Shown here: positions 1-8,095 of the stretch, piece by piece
How the letters are laid out: every line of letters begins with the position of its first letter
Position numbering within the stretch: position 1 is the first letter of the stretch
Source of the DNA: Treponema sp.
Lineage (GTDB): Bacteria > Spirochaetota > Spirochaetia > Treponematales > Treponemataceae
NCBI GenBank assembly: GCA_017629095.1
Contig: JAGBXW010000087.1
Location: forward strand, 1-36,624
Reading direction: 5' to 3'
DNA length: 36,624 bases
Translations under genes and position numbers: made by a program
Notes under the pieces: generated by a model
Seen by the model: only the letters and a program-made list of their open reading frames with translations
Databases searched by the model: none
What the model was told of the DNA's origin: nothing

Positions 1-23
1 AAGTCATGTAATGCCTCCTGTAG

Positions 24-125
24 TTAGGAGGGGACACCCCCTCTACTCAGAAGCGGTGGGTTTCCCCTCCTAAAACCACCCTTTCCCCCAGCACTGCTTA
101 GGGGCTGCTGGCCCCTAAGAACCCC
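24..125. repeat. Dispersed two-hairpin repeat, copy 1
   Basis: This ~102-nt element has a second copy at 11729-11829. It contains an outer stem (TTAGGAGGGGA at 24-34 pairing with TCCCCTCCTAA at 63-73) and a second stem (TTAGGGGC at 98-105 with GCCCCTAA at 111-118, loop TGCTG), then AAGAACCCC. It overlaps the 3' end of the minus-strand Rpn gene. I see no transposase inside it, so it could be a MITE- or REP-like element mobilised in trans, or a structured RNA. Confidence 0.8.
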
Positions 126-686
126 AGACAAAAGAGATTTCTGTAAATAATGATAAAATGCTTGCAATTTCTGGTCAAGAGATGAAAGCTGATTTGAAGT
201 GGTGTTCAAGAAGATACGGAGGGAACCGTCCTCCAACTTGAGCTGGTGGTCTGCTTCTTGGCAGGTGTACTGGAAGGTGTAGCGGGGAAAATTTCTGTCA
301 AAAGGATCAAAAGTACAGATGAAAATGAGGATATTGTCCGGCAAGTTTGGGTATAGGCTGCTGGTTGGGGTAGTACTTACATCAGACACGCTTTGGTAGT
401 AGCGGCTCCGTTTGGGAAGTTCCTTCTTGTGGCCATTTTGCATTTCCACGGTAATGATGCGATTTTCATCTCGTAAAAACACATCCATAATGATTCGCAT
501 AGAATCTGGATCCGTTTTATGTTCATCTTGGGCTGAAAGATAATGGATTTTTCCAATTCGTACATCAAGAATTAACTCCACCACTTGACGGCAAATATTT
601 TCATCGTGCATAACATGGGAAAAGATAAAATTGTCGGTAAAGGTGAGGCTTTCCCACTTTTTTTGCAATTCTTCTTCACTGAGCAT
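24..686 (-). pseudogene. Rpn-family (PD-(D/E)XK) nuclease/putative transposase, C-terminally truncated
   Basis: The first ~185 residues resemble the Rpn recombination-promoting nuclease / 'PD-(D/E)XK nuclease family transposase' group. Visible are an N-terminal TFTDNFIFSHVM block, a catalytic-type Asp in MDVFLRDE, an E-x-Q in ITVEMQ, the following KRSRYY, the IFICTFDPF strand and a late FLNTT block. Intact members are usually about 270-320 residues, so this 220-residue ORF is short. Its last ~33 codons (GVLRGQQPL... to the stop) lie inside the dispersed repeat at 24-125, which even provides the stop codon. The gene therefore appears cut by, or fused to, that repeat. The start ATG at 686 is supported by AAGGAG upstream. 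The catalytic core seems intact, so a shortened active nuclease cannot be excluded. I infer a decaying mobile or accessory gene. Confidence 0.75.
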
Positions 687-820
687 TTTGTCTCCTTGCT
701 TTACATAATAATTATTCGCTTTAAACGTGAGAAATTTGTCTTTTTTGTGGAAAAAAGTTTTGATTTTTTGAAAAGTTTTCTAGAACCAGTCTTGTTGTCT
801 TGATTTTTTAGCTTGTAGCT

Positions 821-848
821 TTCACATTTATTGTTGACGTGGTATACT
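821..848 (+). promoter_or_regulatory. Sigma70-type promoter of the HAD gene, leaderless geometry
   Basis: A -35 TTCACA (821-826), 16-nt spacer and -10 TATACT (843-848) place the expected transcription start at about 855, which is the GTG start codon. No Shine-Dalgarno is present. The hexamers and spacer closely match the promoter in front of slyX (11932-11959). Confidence 0.65.
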
Positions 849-854
849 ACTGGC

Positions 855-1718
855 GTGACTAAACCCCTCTTTGCTGACAATAAAAAACTTCCTATTGGAA
901 AGCTTCCTGCAAAAATCATGGCTATCGATCTGGATGATACCCTCTTGCGGGAAGATTTGACTATTTCAGATTACACCATTCAGACTTTACAAAAGGCCAC
1001 TGCTGCTGGTATCTATGTAACTCTTTGCTCTGGCCGCACCGACAATGCGATTTTACCCTTCGTTCGGCAGCTGGAAATTGCAGGCTTGGAGCAGGGGCGT
1101 TTTGTCATAGCCCAAAATGGAGCGGTAATTTACGACCTGCATTTGCGTCGGGAAATTTTGTATCGCACTGTGGATGTGGATATTTTGTTGGAAGCAAACG
1201 AAATAGCTGCTGGGTATGGCTTGTTTCCAGAAGTGTACAATCCCACTACCGTTTTCACTTCTCAGGACAATAAGTGGACTCATGTGGACGTGGGGCTTAC
1301 GGGACTCCAAATGGAAGTGGTGCCAGACTTTCCTGCCTTGCTACGGAAGGGTCACCCAAAAATGGTTATTCCTGGAGAACCAGAGGTTTTGCTACGACTC
1401 CAAGATGAGCTCCGTGAAAAAATCGGGTCACGCTGCGTTATCTTTATCAGTAAGCCCTATTTTTTGGAAATCATGCCCTACAACTGTGGCAAGGGAGAGG
1501 CCTTGCAATGGCTGTGCCAGCGTCTGGCCATTCCCAACGAACAGGCCATGGCCTTTGGAGACAGCATGAACGATGAGTCCATGATTCGGCTAGCAGGATT
1601 GAGTGTGGCCATGGTCAATGGACGGGATGCCATCAAGGAACAAGCTCACTACGTAACTGAATTCTCCAATAACGAAGACGGCCTTGCCCGCTTTGTGGAA
1701 AAGTATGTGCTATATTAA
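855..1718 (+). CDS. Cof-type HAD-superfamily phosphatase
   Basis: A 287-residue cytoplasmic hydrolase of the HAD IIB (Cof) group, which dephosphorylates small phosphorylated metabolites such as sugar phosphates; the substrate cannot be read here. Motif I is the nucleophile motif MAIDLDDTLL, motif II the Ser/Thr in LCSGRT, motif III a Lys in KGEALQWL, and motif IV GDSMNDESMI. The ORF is open to a TTG at 831, but I choose GTG 855. It lies 6 nt after a strong -10 box, in frame, while the TTG would sit inside the promoter. That makes the mRNA leaderless. The protein ends at a normal length with no visible damage. It is probably monocistronic, as 266 nt separate it from the next gene. Confidence 0.85.
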   Translation: MTKPLFADNKKLPIGKLPAKIMAIDLDDTLLREDLTISDYTIQTLQKATAAGIYVTLCSGRTDNAILPFVRQLEIAGLEQGRFVIAQNGAVIYDLHLRREILYRTVDVDILLEANEIAAGYGLFPEVYNPTTVFTSQDNKWTHVDVGLTGLQMEVVPDFPALLRKGHPKMVIPGEPEVLLRLQDELREKIGSRCVIFISKPYFLEIMPYNCGKGEALQWLCQRLAIPNEQAMAFGDSMNDESMIRLAGLSVAMVNGRDAIKEQAHYVTEFSNNEDGLARFVEKYVLY

Positions 1719-1984
1719 AAAAATGGCTGTGAAGTTTTAGATCATGAATCAAATAAACCGACTATAATGGAGTGTCTCTCTCTTAGTATTATCCTAGATT
1801 TATTTTACAGATTATGTTATGAAATAATTATGCAATATGAAAAAATCATCTGGAACAAGAATGTCATTGGGAAATTCATTTTGGAAGGAAGTGCTCTCTG
1901 GTTTTTTTGTTTAAATATTTTTTCTTGGTCATGTTCCCAGTCTTTACTGGGTGTATATAAAGTTTGGTAAGGAGGATTTGAAAA
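1719..1984. other. Intergenic region with a short hairpin
   Basis: This AT-rich spacer carries no convincing gene. A TATAAT-like box lies near 1762 but lacks a good -35. A perfect short hairpin, CCCAGT-CTTT-ACTGGG, ends just before the TATATAAAG sequence and the AAGGAGG ribosome site of the following lipoprotein. It could be an operator or a 5' leader hairpin; there is no T-run that would make it a terminator. Confidence 0.4.
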
Positions 1985-3202
1985 GTGAAATCCAAAAACA
2001 AGGTTATGTTGGTGGGGAGCATCTTGCTAACAATGATAATAACATTAGCTGGTTGCAAGACTGAGACCAATGAAAGTTACTTAATTCAGCATGTAACAGT
2101 TGAGAGTCCTGAAGAGAAAAGCACTAGCAAGGGTGAAACTATTACGAATACCAGTGAAGAATCATCACCCACTGGACAGTCAAGTGGTAGTCAAACTACT
2201 GATACTGGAGCTTCTCCAGAGAATCCAAGTAAAGATAAAAGTCCTGACCAGGGAGAAACTAGTGGGAATACCAGAGAAGAATCATCATCCACTGGACAGT
2301 CAAGTGATAGTCAAACTACTGATACTGGAACTCCCAAAGATGAACCAAGTGAAGACCTTGAGGGTGAAGTAGAGCCCACTCCTGAAATGCCTGTAACATA
2401 TACCGTTACTTTTGATACTAATGGGGGAAGTTCTGTTGCTAAACAAGTAATAAAAGAAGGAGAGTTGGTACAAACACCTACATCTCCAAGTAAACAAGGT
2501 TATGTTTTTGATTATTGGTATACATCAACAGATGAGGGAAAGACTGTATTAGAGAAGTTTTATTTTACAAACCAAGTAACTAGTGATATTACTTTGTACG
2601 CGAAATATTCTGCCAGGGGGAGCGTTGGAAATATTGCTTATTCTGATGGTAGTGTTTCATCGAACTATGATAGTTCAAAAGTAGCTGTAGGTATTGTTGT
2701 TGATGCCCCTGGAGGAATTGTAAAAAAGATTTTATCTCTCTCCTATACTGAACCTGCTTTTGCTCAGTGGGGAACCGGAAAAGAAGTTTCTATTGGAGCA
2801 ACTTCAGAAACTGATGGACTTGCTAATTTAAATGCAATCAAATCGATAAATAATTGGCGAGAAATATATCCAATTTTTAAATTCACTGATGAATATACCG
2901 ATGCATCAGGTAATTCAGATTGGTATTTGCCAGCAATAGATGAATTAGATGCTTTTTATGAATATGTTGACACTCTTAATAATAGTCTAAAAAAAATTAT
3001 AGATGGGAATGGTTCTGCGACAGAGTTTCATCGTGAGAATCATTGGTCCTCTACGGTTACTACAGATACTTTTAGACCCATTGCATATAGATTTGCGGAA
3101 GATAGAACACATGAATCAGGTTTTAATCAGAGCATAGAGGTGATTAAAATGGTTGGGTTTTATTCAAACAGTGAAAAATTTAGGTTAATGAGATATTTTT
3201 AA
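1985..3202 (+). CDS. Lipoprotein with repeat linker, InlB-like repeat and DUF1566-like C-terminus
   Basis: A 405-residue predicted lipoprotein. The signal peptide MKSKNKVMLVGSILLTM ends in a lipobox LAGC. Residues ~50-130 are a Ser/Thr/Glu/Gln-rich linker containing two 40-residue tandem copies (GETxxNTxEESS..TGQSS). Residues ~135-210 form a Listeria-Bacteroides (InlB B-type) repeat, with YTVTFDTNGGSSV, GYVFDYWYT and ITLYAKYS. The C-terminal part, with SDWYLPAIDELDAFYEY, HWSST and a terminal FRLMRYF, resembles the DUF1566/Lcl fold common in Treponema surface lipoproteins. The GTG start is set by AAGGAGG about 8 nt upstream. It is followed by a strong bidirectional terminator, so it is probably a single-gene unit. 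A surface or periplasmic adhesin-like role is inferred; no enzyme residues are visible. Confidence 0.8.
   Translation: MKSKNKVMLVGSILLTMIITLAGCKTETNESYLIQHVTVESPEEKSTSKGETITNTSEESSPTGQSSGSQTTDTGASPENPSKDKSPDQGETSGNTREESSSTGQSSDSQTTDTGTPKDEPSEDLEGEVEPTPEMPVTYTVTFDTNGGSSVAKQVIKEGELVQTPTSPSKQGYVFDYWYTSTDEGKTVLEKFYFTNQVTSDITLYAKYSARGSVGNIAYSDGSVSSNYDSSKVAVGIVVDAPGGIVKKILSLSYTEPAFAQWGTGKEVSIGATSETDGLANLNAIKSINNWREIYPIFKFTDEYTDASGNSDWYLPAIDELDAFYEYVDTLNNSLKKIIDGNGSATEFHRENHWSSTVTTDTFRPIAYRFAEDRTHESGFNQSIEVIKMVGFYSNSEKFRLMRYF
2132..2356 (+). repeat. 120-nt in-frame tandem repeat in lipoprotein linker
   Basis: Two copies of a 120-nt unit start at 2132 and 2252; the second is divergent after about 90 nt. 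Both share GTCAAACTACTGATACTGGA and neighbouring sequence. The period is 40 codons, so copy-number change would lengthen or shorten the linker without a frameshift. Confidence 0.8.
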
Positions 3203-3210
3203 CTTATCTT

Positions 3211-3243
3211 AAAAAATGGGAAGGTATATCCTTCCCATTTTTT
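3211..3243. terminator. Bidirectional rho-independent terminator
   Basis: AAAAAATGGGAAGG pairs with CCTTCCCATTTTTT around a 5-nt loop. The A-run and T-run let it work on both strands, serving the lipoprotein (plus) and the acyl-CoA synthetase (minus) that converge on it. Confidence 0.9.
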
Positions 3244-3256
3244 ATCCTTTAAACCC

Positions 3257-4981
3257 TTACTTCTTCTTGTAGGTTCGCTTTACCTTCTTGGTGGTAGTCA
3301 TTTCCAGAGCTTCCTCCAGAATAGTTATTCGAGAAATGCGGGCGTAAGGCTGCAATTTCTTGTTTACCTCTGCCACAATTCCGTCAACAGTTTCCTGAAC
3401 TACGGTTGTACCTTCCATGTCGCCACGCTGAATTTTAAGCCGATTAAAAAGCTCATCGGAGGGATAAATCAATGCTTCGATTCCCTCTGACTTTGTAGCC
3501 TCATCCATGATGTAGCCCTGAACGGTAATCTGCTCAATGTCGGTAATCAGCTGGAACTGGTTTTCAATTTCCTCTGGATACACGTTCTTGCCACCTTCGG
3601 TAACAATCAAGTTTTTGGCACGACCAGCTAGGTACAAGTAGCCTTCGCTATCCAGCTTTCCCAAGTCACCAGTCTTGAACCAGCCATCTTCGGTAAAGAC
3701 TTCTGCAGTTTCTGCTGGCATGTTGTAGTATCCCTTCATGACCATGGGGCCTTTTACAGCTACCTCACCAATACCGTTTTCATCTGGTTCTAGAATCTTC
3801 ATTTCCATGTGGGAAACAAAATAGCGGCCGACACTTTCTACCTTAAAGTTATCCACTGGATTTAAGGCAATAATGGGAGAGGTTTCTGTCAGTCCGTAGC
3901 CCTGGATAAAATCGATTCCCAGCTCGTTGTACACCTTGAATACGCTGGCAGCCAAGGGGCCACCTCCACAGATTGCAATGCGTAGGGTGGAAATACTTGC
4001 CTTTTCTAGAACTGCCTTGAACAATTTTTTTCCAGGATTTACCTTGAATACCTTCTTGATAAAGTAGGAAAGCCCCATCAAGAAATGCATGATTCCATTT
4101 ACAGCAGGTCCCTTGTCCTTGATTCCTTTCAAGATACCAGCCAATAGCTTGTTGAACAGCAACGGAACACCCAAAAGAATGGTAATCTTTCCTTCCCTCA
4201 GTTCTTTCAGCATTCGGGTAACGGCCATTGTTTTTCCGAATACAACCTCTGCACCAACAGACATAGGTTCAATAAAGGCGGCCTGCATGGTGTAGGAGTG
4301 GTGAATGGGGAGCAAGGCGTAGAATACATCAGTGGGATAGAGATCCAAATGGGTCTGAGCAATGTAACAGTCGGAAACAAGGTTACGGTGGGAAAGCATT
4401 ACTCCCTTTGGCACACCAGTTGTTCCTGAGGTAAAGAGGATTGCCGCTGTGTCCATTTCTGTGGCGGGAGTGATGGTGGCCGTATCCTTGGATTCCAAGT
4501 TATACACGTAGGTTTCTTGGTATTTTGAGGACAAGGAAAAAATCTTTGCTCCGTTGGGATGATCCCTAAAATATTCGTATTTTTCCTCATCAACAAAGAA
4601 GAACAATGGCTTTGCCGTTTTAAGCAAATTTTCAATTTCTGGTTCGTGAAGGCCGTAATCAATGGGAATAATGGTGGCTCCTGCAAATAAGGTTGCCATA
4701 TATACCGTGGCCCACTCAGAAGAGTTTTTTCCGGTAACGGCTACGTGGCTTCCTTTGGTGACTCCAGAAAAAGCTAACCAGTTGGCCAGCTTTTTCATAT
4801 TCTGTAGCACTTCTGTGTAGTTCCGTGTTACACGTTCGGGCACAAAGTCGGTAAAACAGGGACGATTCGGATATCGTTCTGCAGTTATGCTGAACATTTC
4901 AGGTAAAGTTGGCCATTCTCCAGTAAAGGTCTTTCCTCTCCAATCATCCAAAAAAGCCCAAGGCAATTGATTCTTCTTCAT
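3257..4981 (-). CDS. AMP-forming long-chain acyl-CoA synthetase (FadD-like)
   Basis: A 574-residue adenylate-forming ligase of the ANL superfamily. It would activate a fatty or other carboxylic acid with ATP and transfer it to CoA. Visible motifs are the phosphate-binding A3 loop FTSGTTGVPKG (about residues 183-193), the A5 motif GYGLTETSP, the A7 motif GWFKTGDLG and the A8 hinge GRAKNLIVTEGGKNVYPEEIE. The Lys-rich end TTTKKVKRTYKKK may hold the catalytic A10 lysine. The ORF is open to 5026, but AGGAAGAG directly precedes the ATG at 4981, so I use that start. The gene stands alone, convergent with the lipoprotein and divergent from the NlpC/P60 gene. The substrate is not resolved; long-chain fatty acid is the usual choice for this architecture. 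Confidence 0.85.
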   Translation of the reverse strand: MKKNQLPWAFLDDWRGKTFTGEWPTLPEMFSITAERYPNRPCFTDFVPERVTRNYTEVLQNMKKLANWLAFSGVTKGSHVAVTGKNSSEWATVYMATLFAGATIIPIDYGLHEPEIENLLKTAKPLFFFVDEEKYEYFRDHPNGAKIFSLSSKYQETYVYNLESKDTATITPATEMDTAAILFTSGTTGVPKGVMLSHRNLVSDCYIAQTHLDLYPTDVFYALLPIHHSYTMQAAFIEPMSVGAEVVFGKTMAVTRMLKELREGKITILLGVPLLFNKLLAGILKGIKDKGPAVNGIMHFLMGLSYFIKKVFKVNPGKKLFKAVLEKASISTLRIAICGGGPLAASVFKVYNELGIDFIQGYGLTETSPIIALNPVDNFKVESVGRYFVSHMEMKILEPDENGIGEVAVKGPMVMKGYYNMPAETAEVFTEDGWFKTGDLGKLDSEGYLYLAGRAKNLIVTEGGKNVYPEEIENQFQLITDIEQITVQGYIMDEATKSEGIEALIYPSDELFNRLKIQRGDMEGTTVVQETVDGIVAEVNKKLQPYARISRITILEEALEMTTTKKVKRTYKKK

Positions 4982-5062
4982 ATCTCTTCCTAAATGAAAA
5001 TTCTTCTTAGTTATAGTATGACACAATTAAGCAAAAAAAGTTGCAAAAATATTTCTTTTTAT

Positions 5063-5091
5063 TTTATTTTTCCCGATTCATGGGTTATAAT
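5063..5091 (+). promoter_or_regulatory. Promoter of the NlpC/P60 gene, leaderless geometry
   Basis: A consensus -10 TATAAT (5086-5091) lies 7 nt before the ATG at 5099, with a weak -35 TTTATT (5063-5068) and 17-nt spacing. There is no Shine-Dalgarno between them, so transcription is expected to begin at or next to the start codon. Confidence 0.55.
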
Positions 5092-5098
5092 TGCAATT

Positions 5099-6241
5099 AT
5101 GTATAAGCCCCTCTTAAAAATTATCGCTTGTTTGATTGTATGTTGGGTTGTATGTGTGCCATCTTTTTGTCAGGCAATACAATCTATGTCACCGAATGAA
5201 TCCTTGGAAGCTCGTCAAAAAATGATTGCCTACAGCAAGCAATTTGTAGGGGTGCCCTATGTCTACGGTGGAGCTAGTCGAAGCGGAATGGATTGTTCTG
5301 GGTTTATTTTTACTGTTGCAAATGATGCTCTGGGCATAAAGTTGCCCCGTTCCTCTGCCGGGTTGTATAGTTCAGTTCGTATTATCAAGGATTCGGAGAA
5401 GGAACCGGGAGATTTAGTTTTTTTCAAGACAGCCGGTTCTAAAATATCCCACGTTGGTTTGTACATGGGCAACAATCAGTTTATTCATGCTGCCAGTGAT
5501 GGGCCTAATACAGGAGTAATTATTTCTTCGCTCAAGGAGTCTTACTGGAGTAGAACTTATGCTGGATCTGGCCGATTTTTGCCTGCCATTGGAGAAGAAC
5601 GAGTGGCTCTTGTAGCGGAAGACGATTCAGATTCTAGTGCAAGTGCTAGTAGTTCTAGTTCAGAACAAGGAGCAATTCTGGCAAGTACAGCAGGTGGAAG
5701 TGGTGCTTCAGGAAGCGGTGATGGATTTTTCCAAAAGGTGGCTATAGATGCAACCCTTACTGGAGATTGGACGTTCTTTTCTGTAGATAGATTTCATCTT
5801 TTGTTTCGAGGGGTAACGCTGGATGCTCATGCTCGCTACAATGGTGGTAGTAACTTGCAACCTGGTCTTGGATTTTCTTTTTCGTATGATCCTGAGATAG
5901 AGGCATTTCAAATTCCCCTTATATTTTCCCTCACTGTAATGAAGGGACTGCGAGTCTATCTTGGGCCGGTGTTTACTATAGGTTCTCCTGTGGAACCTGG
6001 CATTGTATCTGGGGAGCCTGCTTCTATAAAGGGGTCTATTTTTCCTGGCGTCCTTGGAGTCTATTTGCAAACTCCAACTTTGAAAGCGGGAAAGGTTGAA
6101 TTGTCCCTTGTACAAGACATTCGATACACTGTATTTAATAAGCCAGATAATAGTGCCCTGCCGTTTCTGAATTCCACTGCGGCAGGATTAGTTTTTTCTA
6201 CTGGAGTTCGTGTAACATTCCCCCTAGAAAAATTTATTTAA
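5099..6241 (+). CDS. Secreted NlpC/P60 endopeptidase with beta-rich C-terminal domain
   Basis: A 380-residue exported protein. A hydrophobic signal segment (residues 5-22) ends near FCQA-IQ. Residues ~35-160 form an NlpC/P60 papain-like domain with catalytic Cys66 in MDCSGF, His118 in ISHVGLYMG and a polar His130 in FIHAAS. Such enzymes cleave the D-Glu to diamino-acid bond of peptidoglycan. A Ser/Ala/Gly linker (~175-208) leads to a ~170-residue segment of alternating hydrophobic strands (ATLTGDWTFFSV, LGFSFSYDP, VYLGPVFTIG, GLVFSTGVRVTF) that looks like a beta-barrel or beta-sandwich of unknown family. The ORF is open upstream to 4994, but I start at 5099 because the signal peptide begins there and the -10 box lies 7 nt upstream. 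The next gene starts 13 nt after the stop, suggesting co-transcription. Confidence 0.82.
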   Translation: MYKPLLKIIACLIVCWVVCVPSFCQAIQSMSPNESLEARQKMIAYSKQFVGVPYVYGGASRSGMDCSGFIFTVANDALGIKLPRSSAGLYSSVRIIKDSEKEPGDLVFFKTAGSKISHVGLYMGNNQFIHAASDGPNTGVIISSLKESYWSRTYAGSGRFLPAIGEERVALVAEDDSDSSASASSSSSEQGAILASTAGGSGASGSGDGFFQKVAIDATLTGDWTFFSVDRFHLLFRGVTLDAHARYNGGSNLQPGLGFSFSYDPEIEAFQIPLIFSLTVMKGLRVYLGPVFTIGSPVEPGIVSGEPASIKGSIFPGVLGVYLQTPTLKAGKVELSLVQDIRYTVFNKPDNSALPFLNSTAAGLVFSTGVRVTFPLEKFI

Positions 6242-6254
6242 AGGTATGACTTTA

Positions 6255-7031
6255 ATGAGCAAAAATTTTACAAGAATCATTCTTTTATCTTGTGCCGTGA
6301 TGGCTTCTATCTGTTTATTTACCGCTTGTTCTCCTGTATTGAAGGTGGCGGTGGATGCAGAGGGTGGCATTATCTATTCTGTGGAAAGTTCTGTTTCTCC
6401 CCTTATCGAAGATACGGTGCGTTCTTTTACTGGGGCAAAAGAAGGAGTACCCTTGTTTAATAAAGCTCAAATCCTAAAAGGATTGAAGTCTGCGGGGCTT
6501 TCTTTTGTTGGTGTAGAAACTCCCAGTGATAGCTCCTTGATTGTTTCTGCTCGCATTGAAGCTGTTGTCCCTGCAGCAGCTTCGGTACCTAATCTTGGAA
6601 CTGGTGCTGTGTGTCAGGACATGGTGCAGCAAGTTTCTGGTGCCATTGGGTATTGTCATTCGGAACAGGTGGGAGAGCGAAAATTGGTGCTTACCATTTC
6701 TCCCAAGGTGCTCCAACAGGTTATGGACATTATGCCCTTGGAAACTGCTGAATATCTTGATTTGTTGTCTGCTCCCATCTTAACTGGGGAAAAATTATCC
6801 GCCAGCGAATATACAGATTTAATCAGTATTATCTATGGAGCCAGTGTTGCCAAGGAATTGAAGGCAGCAAAGGTAAAAATTCTTGTTACCGCTCCATCTC
6901 CTGTGGAAACTGCAGCTGTTTCCATTCCTGCAGGAACAGCCCGAACGCAAGATCGATATGTGGAATTTACCTTGGGATTGCCAGAGTTATTATCAAATCT
7001 TAATGAAATAGAATTTACTGTAGAATATTAA
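6255..7031 (+). CDS. Conserved hypothetical lipoprotein
   Basis: About 258 residues with the signal sequence MSKNFTRIILLSCAVMASI and lipobox FTAC, so a predicted lipid-anchored periplasmic or outer-membrane protein. I recognise no domain. After the lipobox it contains a short hydrophobic strand (VLKVAVDAEGGIIYSV), an alpha/beta middle and a last section rich in beta strands (VKILVTAPSP, RYVEFTLGLPELL, EIEFTVEY). An ATG at 6246 is also in frame but lies 1 nt after AAAGG, too close to serve as its ribosome site, so I prefer 6255. It lies 13 nt after the NlpC/P60 gene and is probably translated from the same mRNA. A joint role in envelope remodelling is inferred from position only. Confidence 0.72.
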   Translation: MSKNFTRIILLSCAVMASICLFTACSPVLKVAVDAEGGIIYSVESSVSPLIEDTVRSFTGAKEGVPLFNKAQILKGLKSAGLSFVGVETPSDSSLIVSARIEAVVPAAASVPNLGTGAVCQDMVQQVSGAIGYCHSEQVGERKLVLTISPKVLQQVMDIMPLETAEYLDLLSAPILTGEKLSASEYTDLISIIYGASVAKELKAAKVKILVTAPSPVETAAVSIPAGTARTQDRYVEFTLGLPELLSNLNEIEFTVEY

Positions 7032-7115
7032 AAATTTTCTCCATACCCCAAAATGCTCTTCACCGATTTATTTGTATAAAATATCGTTATTTTTTTATCT
7101 CTAAAAATTTAATTA

Positions 7116-7144
7116 TTGCAGAAAAGTCAGAATGCCATTATACT
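7116..7144 (+). promoter_or_regulatory. Promoter of the hydrogenase operon
   Basis: TTGCAG (7116-7121), a 17-nt spacer and TATACT (7139-7144) form a good sigma70-type promoter, about 60 nt upstream of the first hydrogenase gene. It is in an AT-rich 174-nt gap after the lipoprotein. Confidence 0.7.
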
Positions 7145-7205
7145 GATAAAAGATTATCTATATTGATATGAAACAAGGAAACTTGATTACAAGATGGAGG
7201 TGACT

Positions 7206-7679
7206 ATGGCTAAAAACATTCAGTTTTCCCCGGAACTTGAGTCTTTTATCGAGGAATGGAAAAACAAGCCGGGAAATCTAATTATGATTCTTCACAAAGT
7301 ACAGGAAGAATTTGGTTATATTTCCAAGGATGCTGCTCGTGCAGTATCTGAGCGAACTGGTGCAACCCTAGCTCGAGTCTATGGCGTTATGACGTTCTAT
7401 CATTTTTTCAAGACGCAAAAGCCAGGAAAGAACAAGATTAGCGTATGTCTCGGTACTGCCTGTTACCTCAAGGGAGGGCAGGATTTGATTGATGAAGCGC
7501 GCTCCCTTCTTGGATTAACTCCTGAAGATATTTCCACCGTGGACGGCATGTTCTCGGTGGAACCTGTTCGTTGTATTGGATGTTGTGGTCTTGCTCCAGT
7601 TCTCACAGTAAATGGTGATGTATATGGAAAATTAAGCAAGTCTCAGATGGCTGGTATCATCGATAAATACAAGAATTGA
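7206..7679 (+). CDS. hndA: NADP/NAD-reducing [FeFe] hydrogenase subunit A (NuoE-like, 2Fe-2S)
   Basis: A 157-residue thioredoxin-like [2Fe-2S] subunit related to complex I NuoE and to HydC of bifurcating hydrogenases. The cluster ligands are visible as C-x4-C in CLGTACYLKGG and C-x3-C in RCIGCCGLAP. In the family it passes electrons between the flavin subunit and the rest of the complex. The start is ATG 7206, because GGAGG at 7197-7201 precedes it; the upstream ATG at 7194 would overlap its own ribosome site. It opens a four-gene operon in the order NuoE-like, small ferredoxin-like, NuoF-like, [FeFe] catalytic subunit, which is the order described for hndABCD in Desulfovibrio fructosovorans. 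Confidence 0.88.
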   Translation: MAKNIQFSPELESFIEEWKNKPGNLIMILHKVQEEFGYISKDAARAVSERTGATLARVYGVMTFYHFFKTQKPGKNKISVCLGTACYLKGGQDLIDEARSLLGLTPEDISTVDGMFSVEPVRCIGCCGLAPVLTVNGDVYGKLSKSQMAGIIDKYKN

Positions 7680-7692
7680 AGGAGTTGATGAC

Positions 7693-8079
7693 ATGGCAAA
7701 ATTAACATTGGAAGACTTGCGTGCCTTGCGTGCACAGTTGAAAAAATCCCTTCAAAGAAGAGACCCAGAAGGAAAGGGAATTCAAGTTATTGTTGGCATG
7801 GGAACCTGTGGTATTGCCGCTGGTGGAAAAGATGTTTTCAAGGCTTTCTTAGATGAGGTTGAAGCTCACAACTTAGATTCTCAGGTGGTTGTACGTCAGT
7901 CTGGTTGCATGGAACATTGTTCCGAAGAGCCAACGGTAGAAATTGTAGTTCCTGGCATGGAAACAGTACTGTATGGAAAGGTGACACCTGCTGTTGTAAA
8001 GGACATTGTTCAAACTCACCTTATAGAAAAGAAATTGTTGGACAATCTCATTGTAGAGCGTCTTGCTGCAGCCCAATAA
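7693..8079 (+). CDS. hndB: Hydrogenase subunit B, thioredoxin-like 2Fe-2S ferredoxin family
   Basis: A 128-residue protein of the HndB / (2Fe-2S) ferredoxin-like group found between the NuoE-like and NuoF-like genes of this hydrogenase type. The core runs from VIVGMGTCGIAAGG through VVVRQSGCMEHCSEEPTVEI. I count only three cysteines, one in GTCG and two in GCMEHC. A full [2Fe-2S] site normally needs four, so cluster binding in this subunit is uncertain. The gene has GGAG upstream, 13 nt after hndA, and 16 nt separate it from hndC. A structural or electron-relay role in the complex is inferred from family and position. Confidence 0.82.
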   Translation: MAKLTLEDLRALRAQLKKSLQRRDPEGKGIQVIVGMGTCGIAAGGKDVFKAFLDEVEAHNLDSQVVVRQSGCMEHCSEEPTVEIVVPGMETVLYGKVTPAVVKDIVQTHLIEKKLLDNLIVERLAAAQ

Positions 8080-8095
8080 GGAACTGGAGGATACT

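Noticed and set aside
831..854. TTG start for the HAD protein giving eight extra residues
   Set aside because: The TTG lies inside the promoter spacer, and the extra residues are not part of the HAD fold; GTG 855 fits the promoter geometry.
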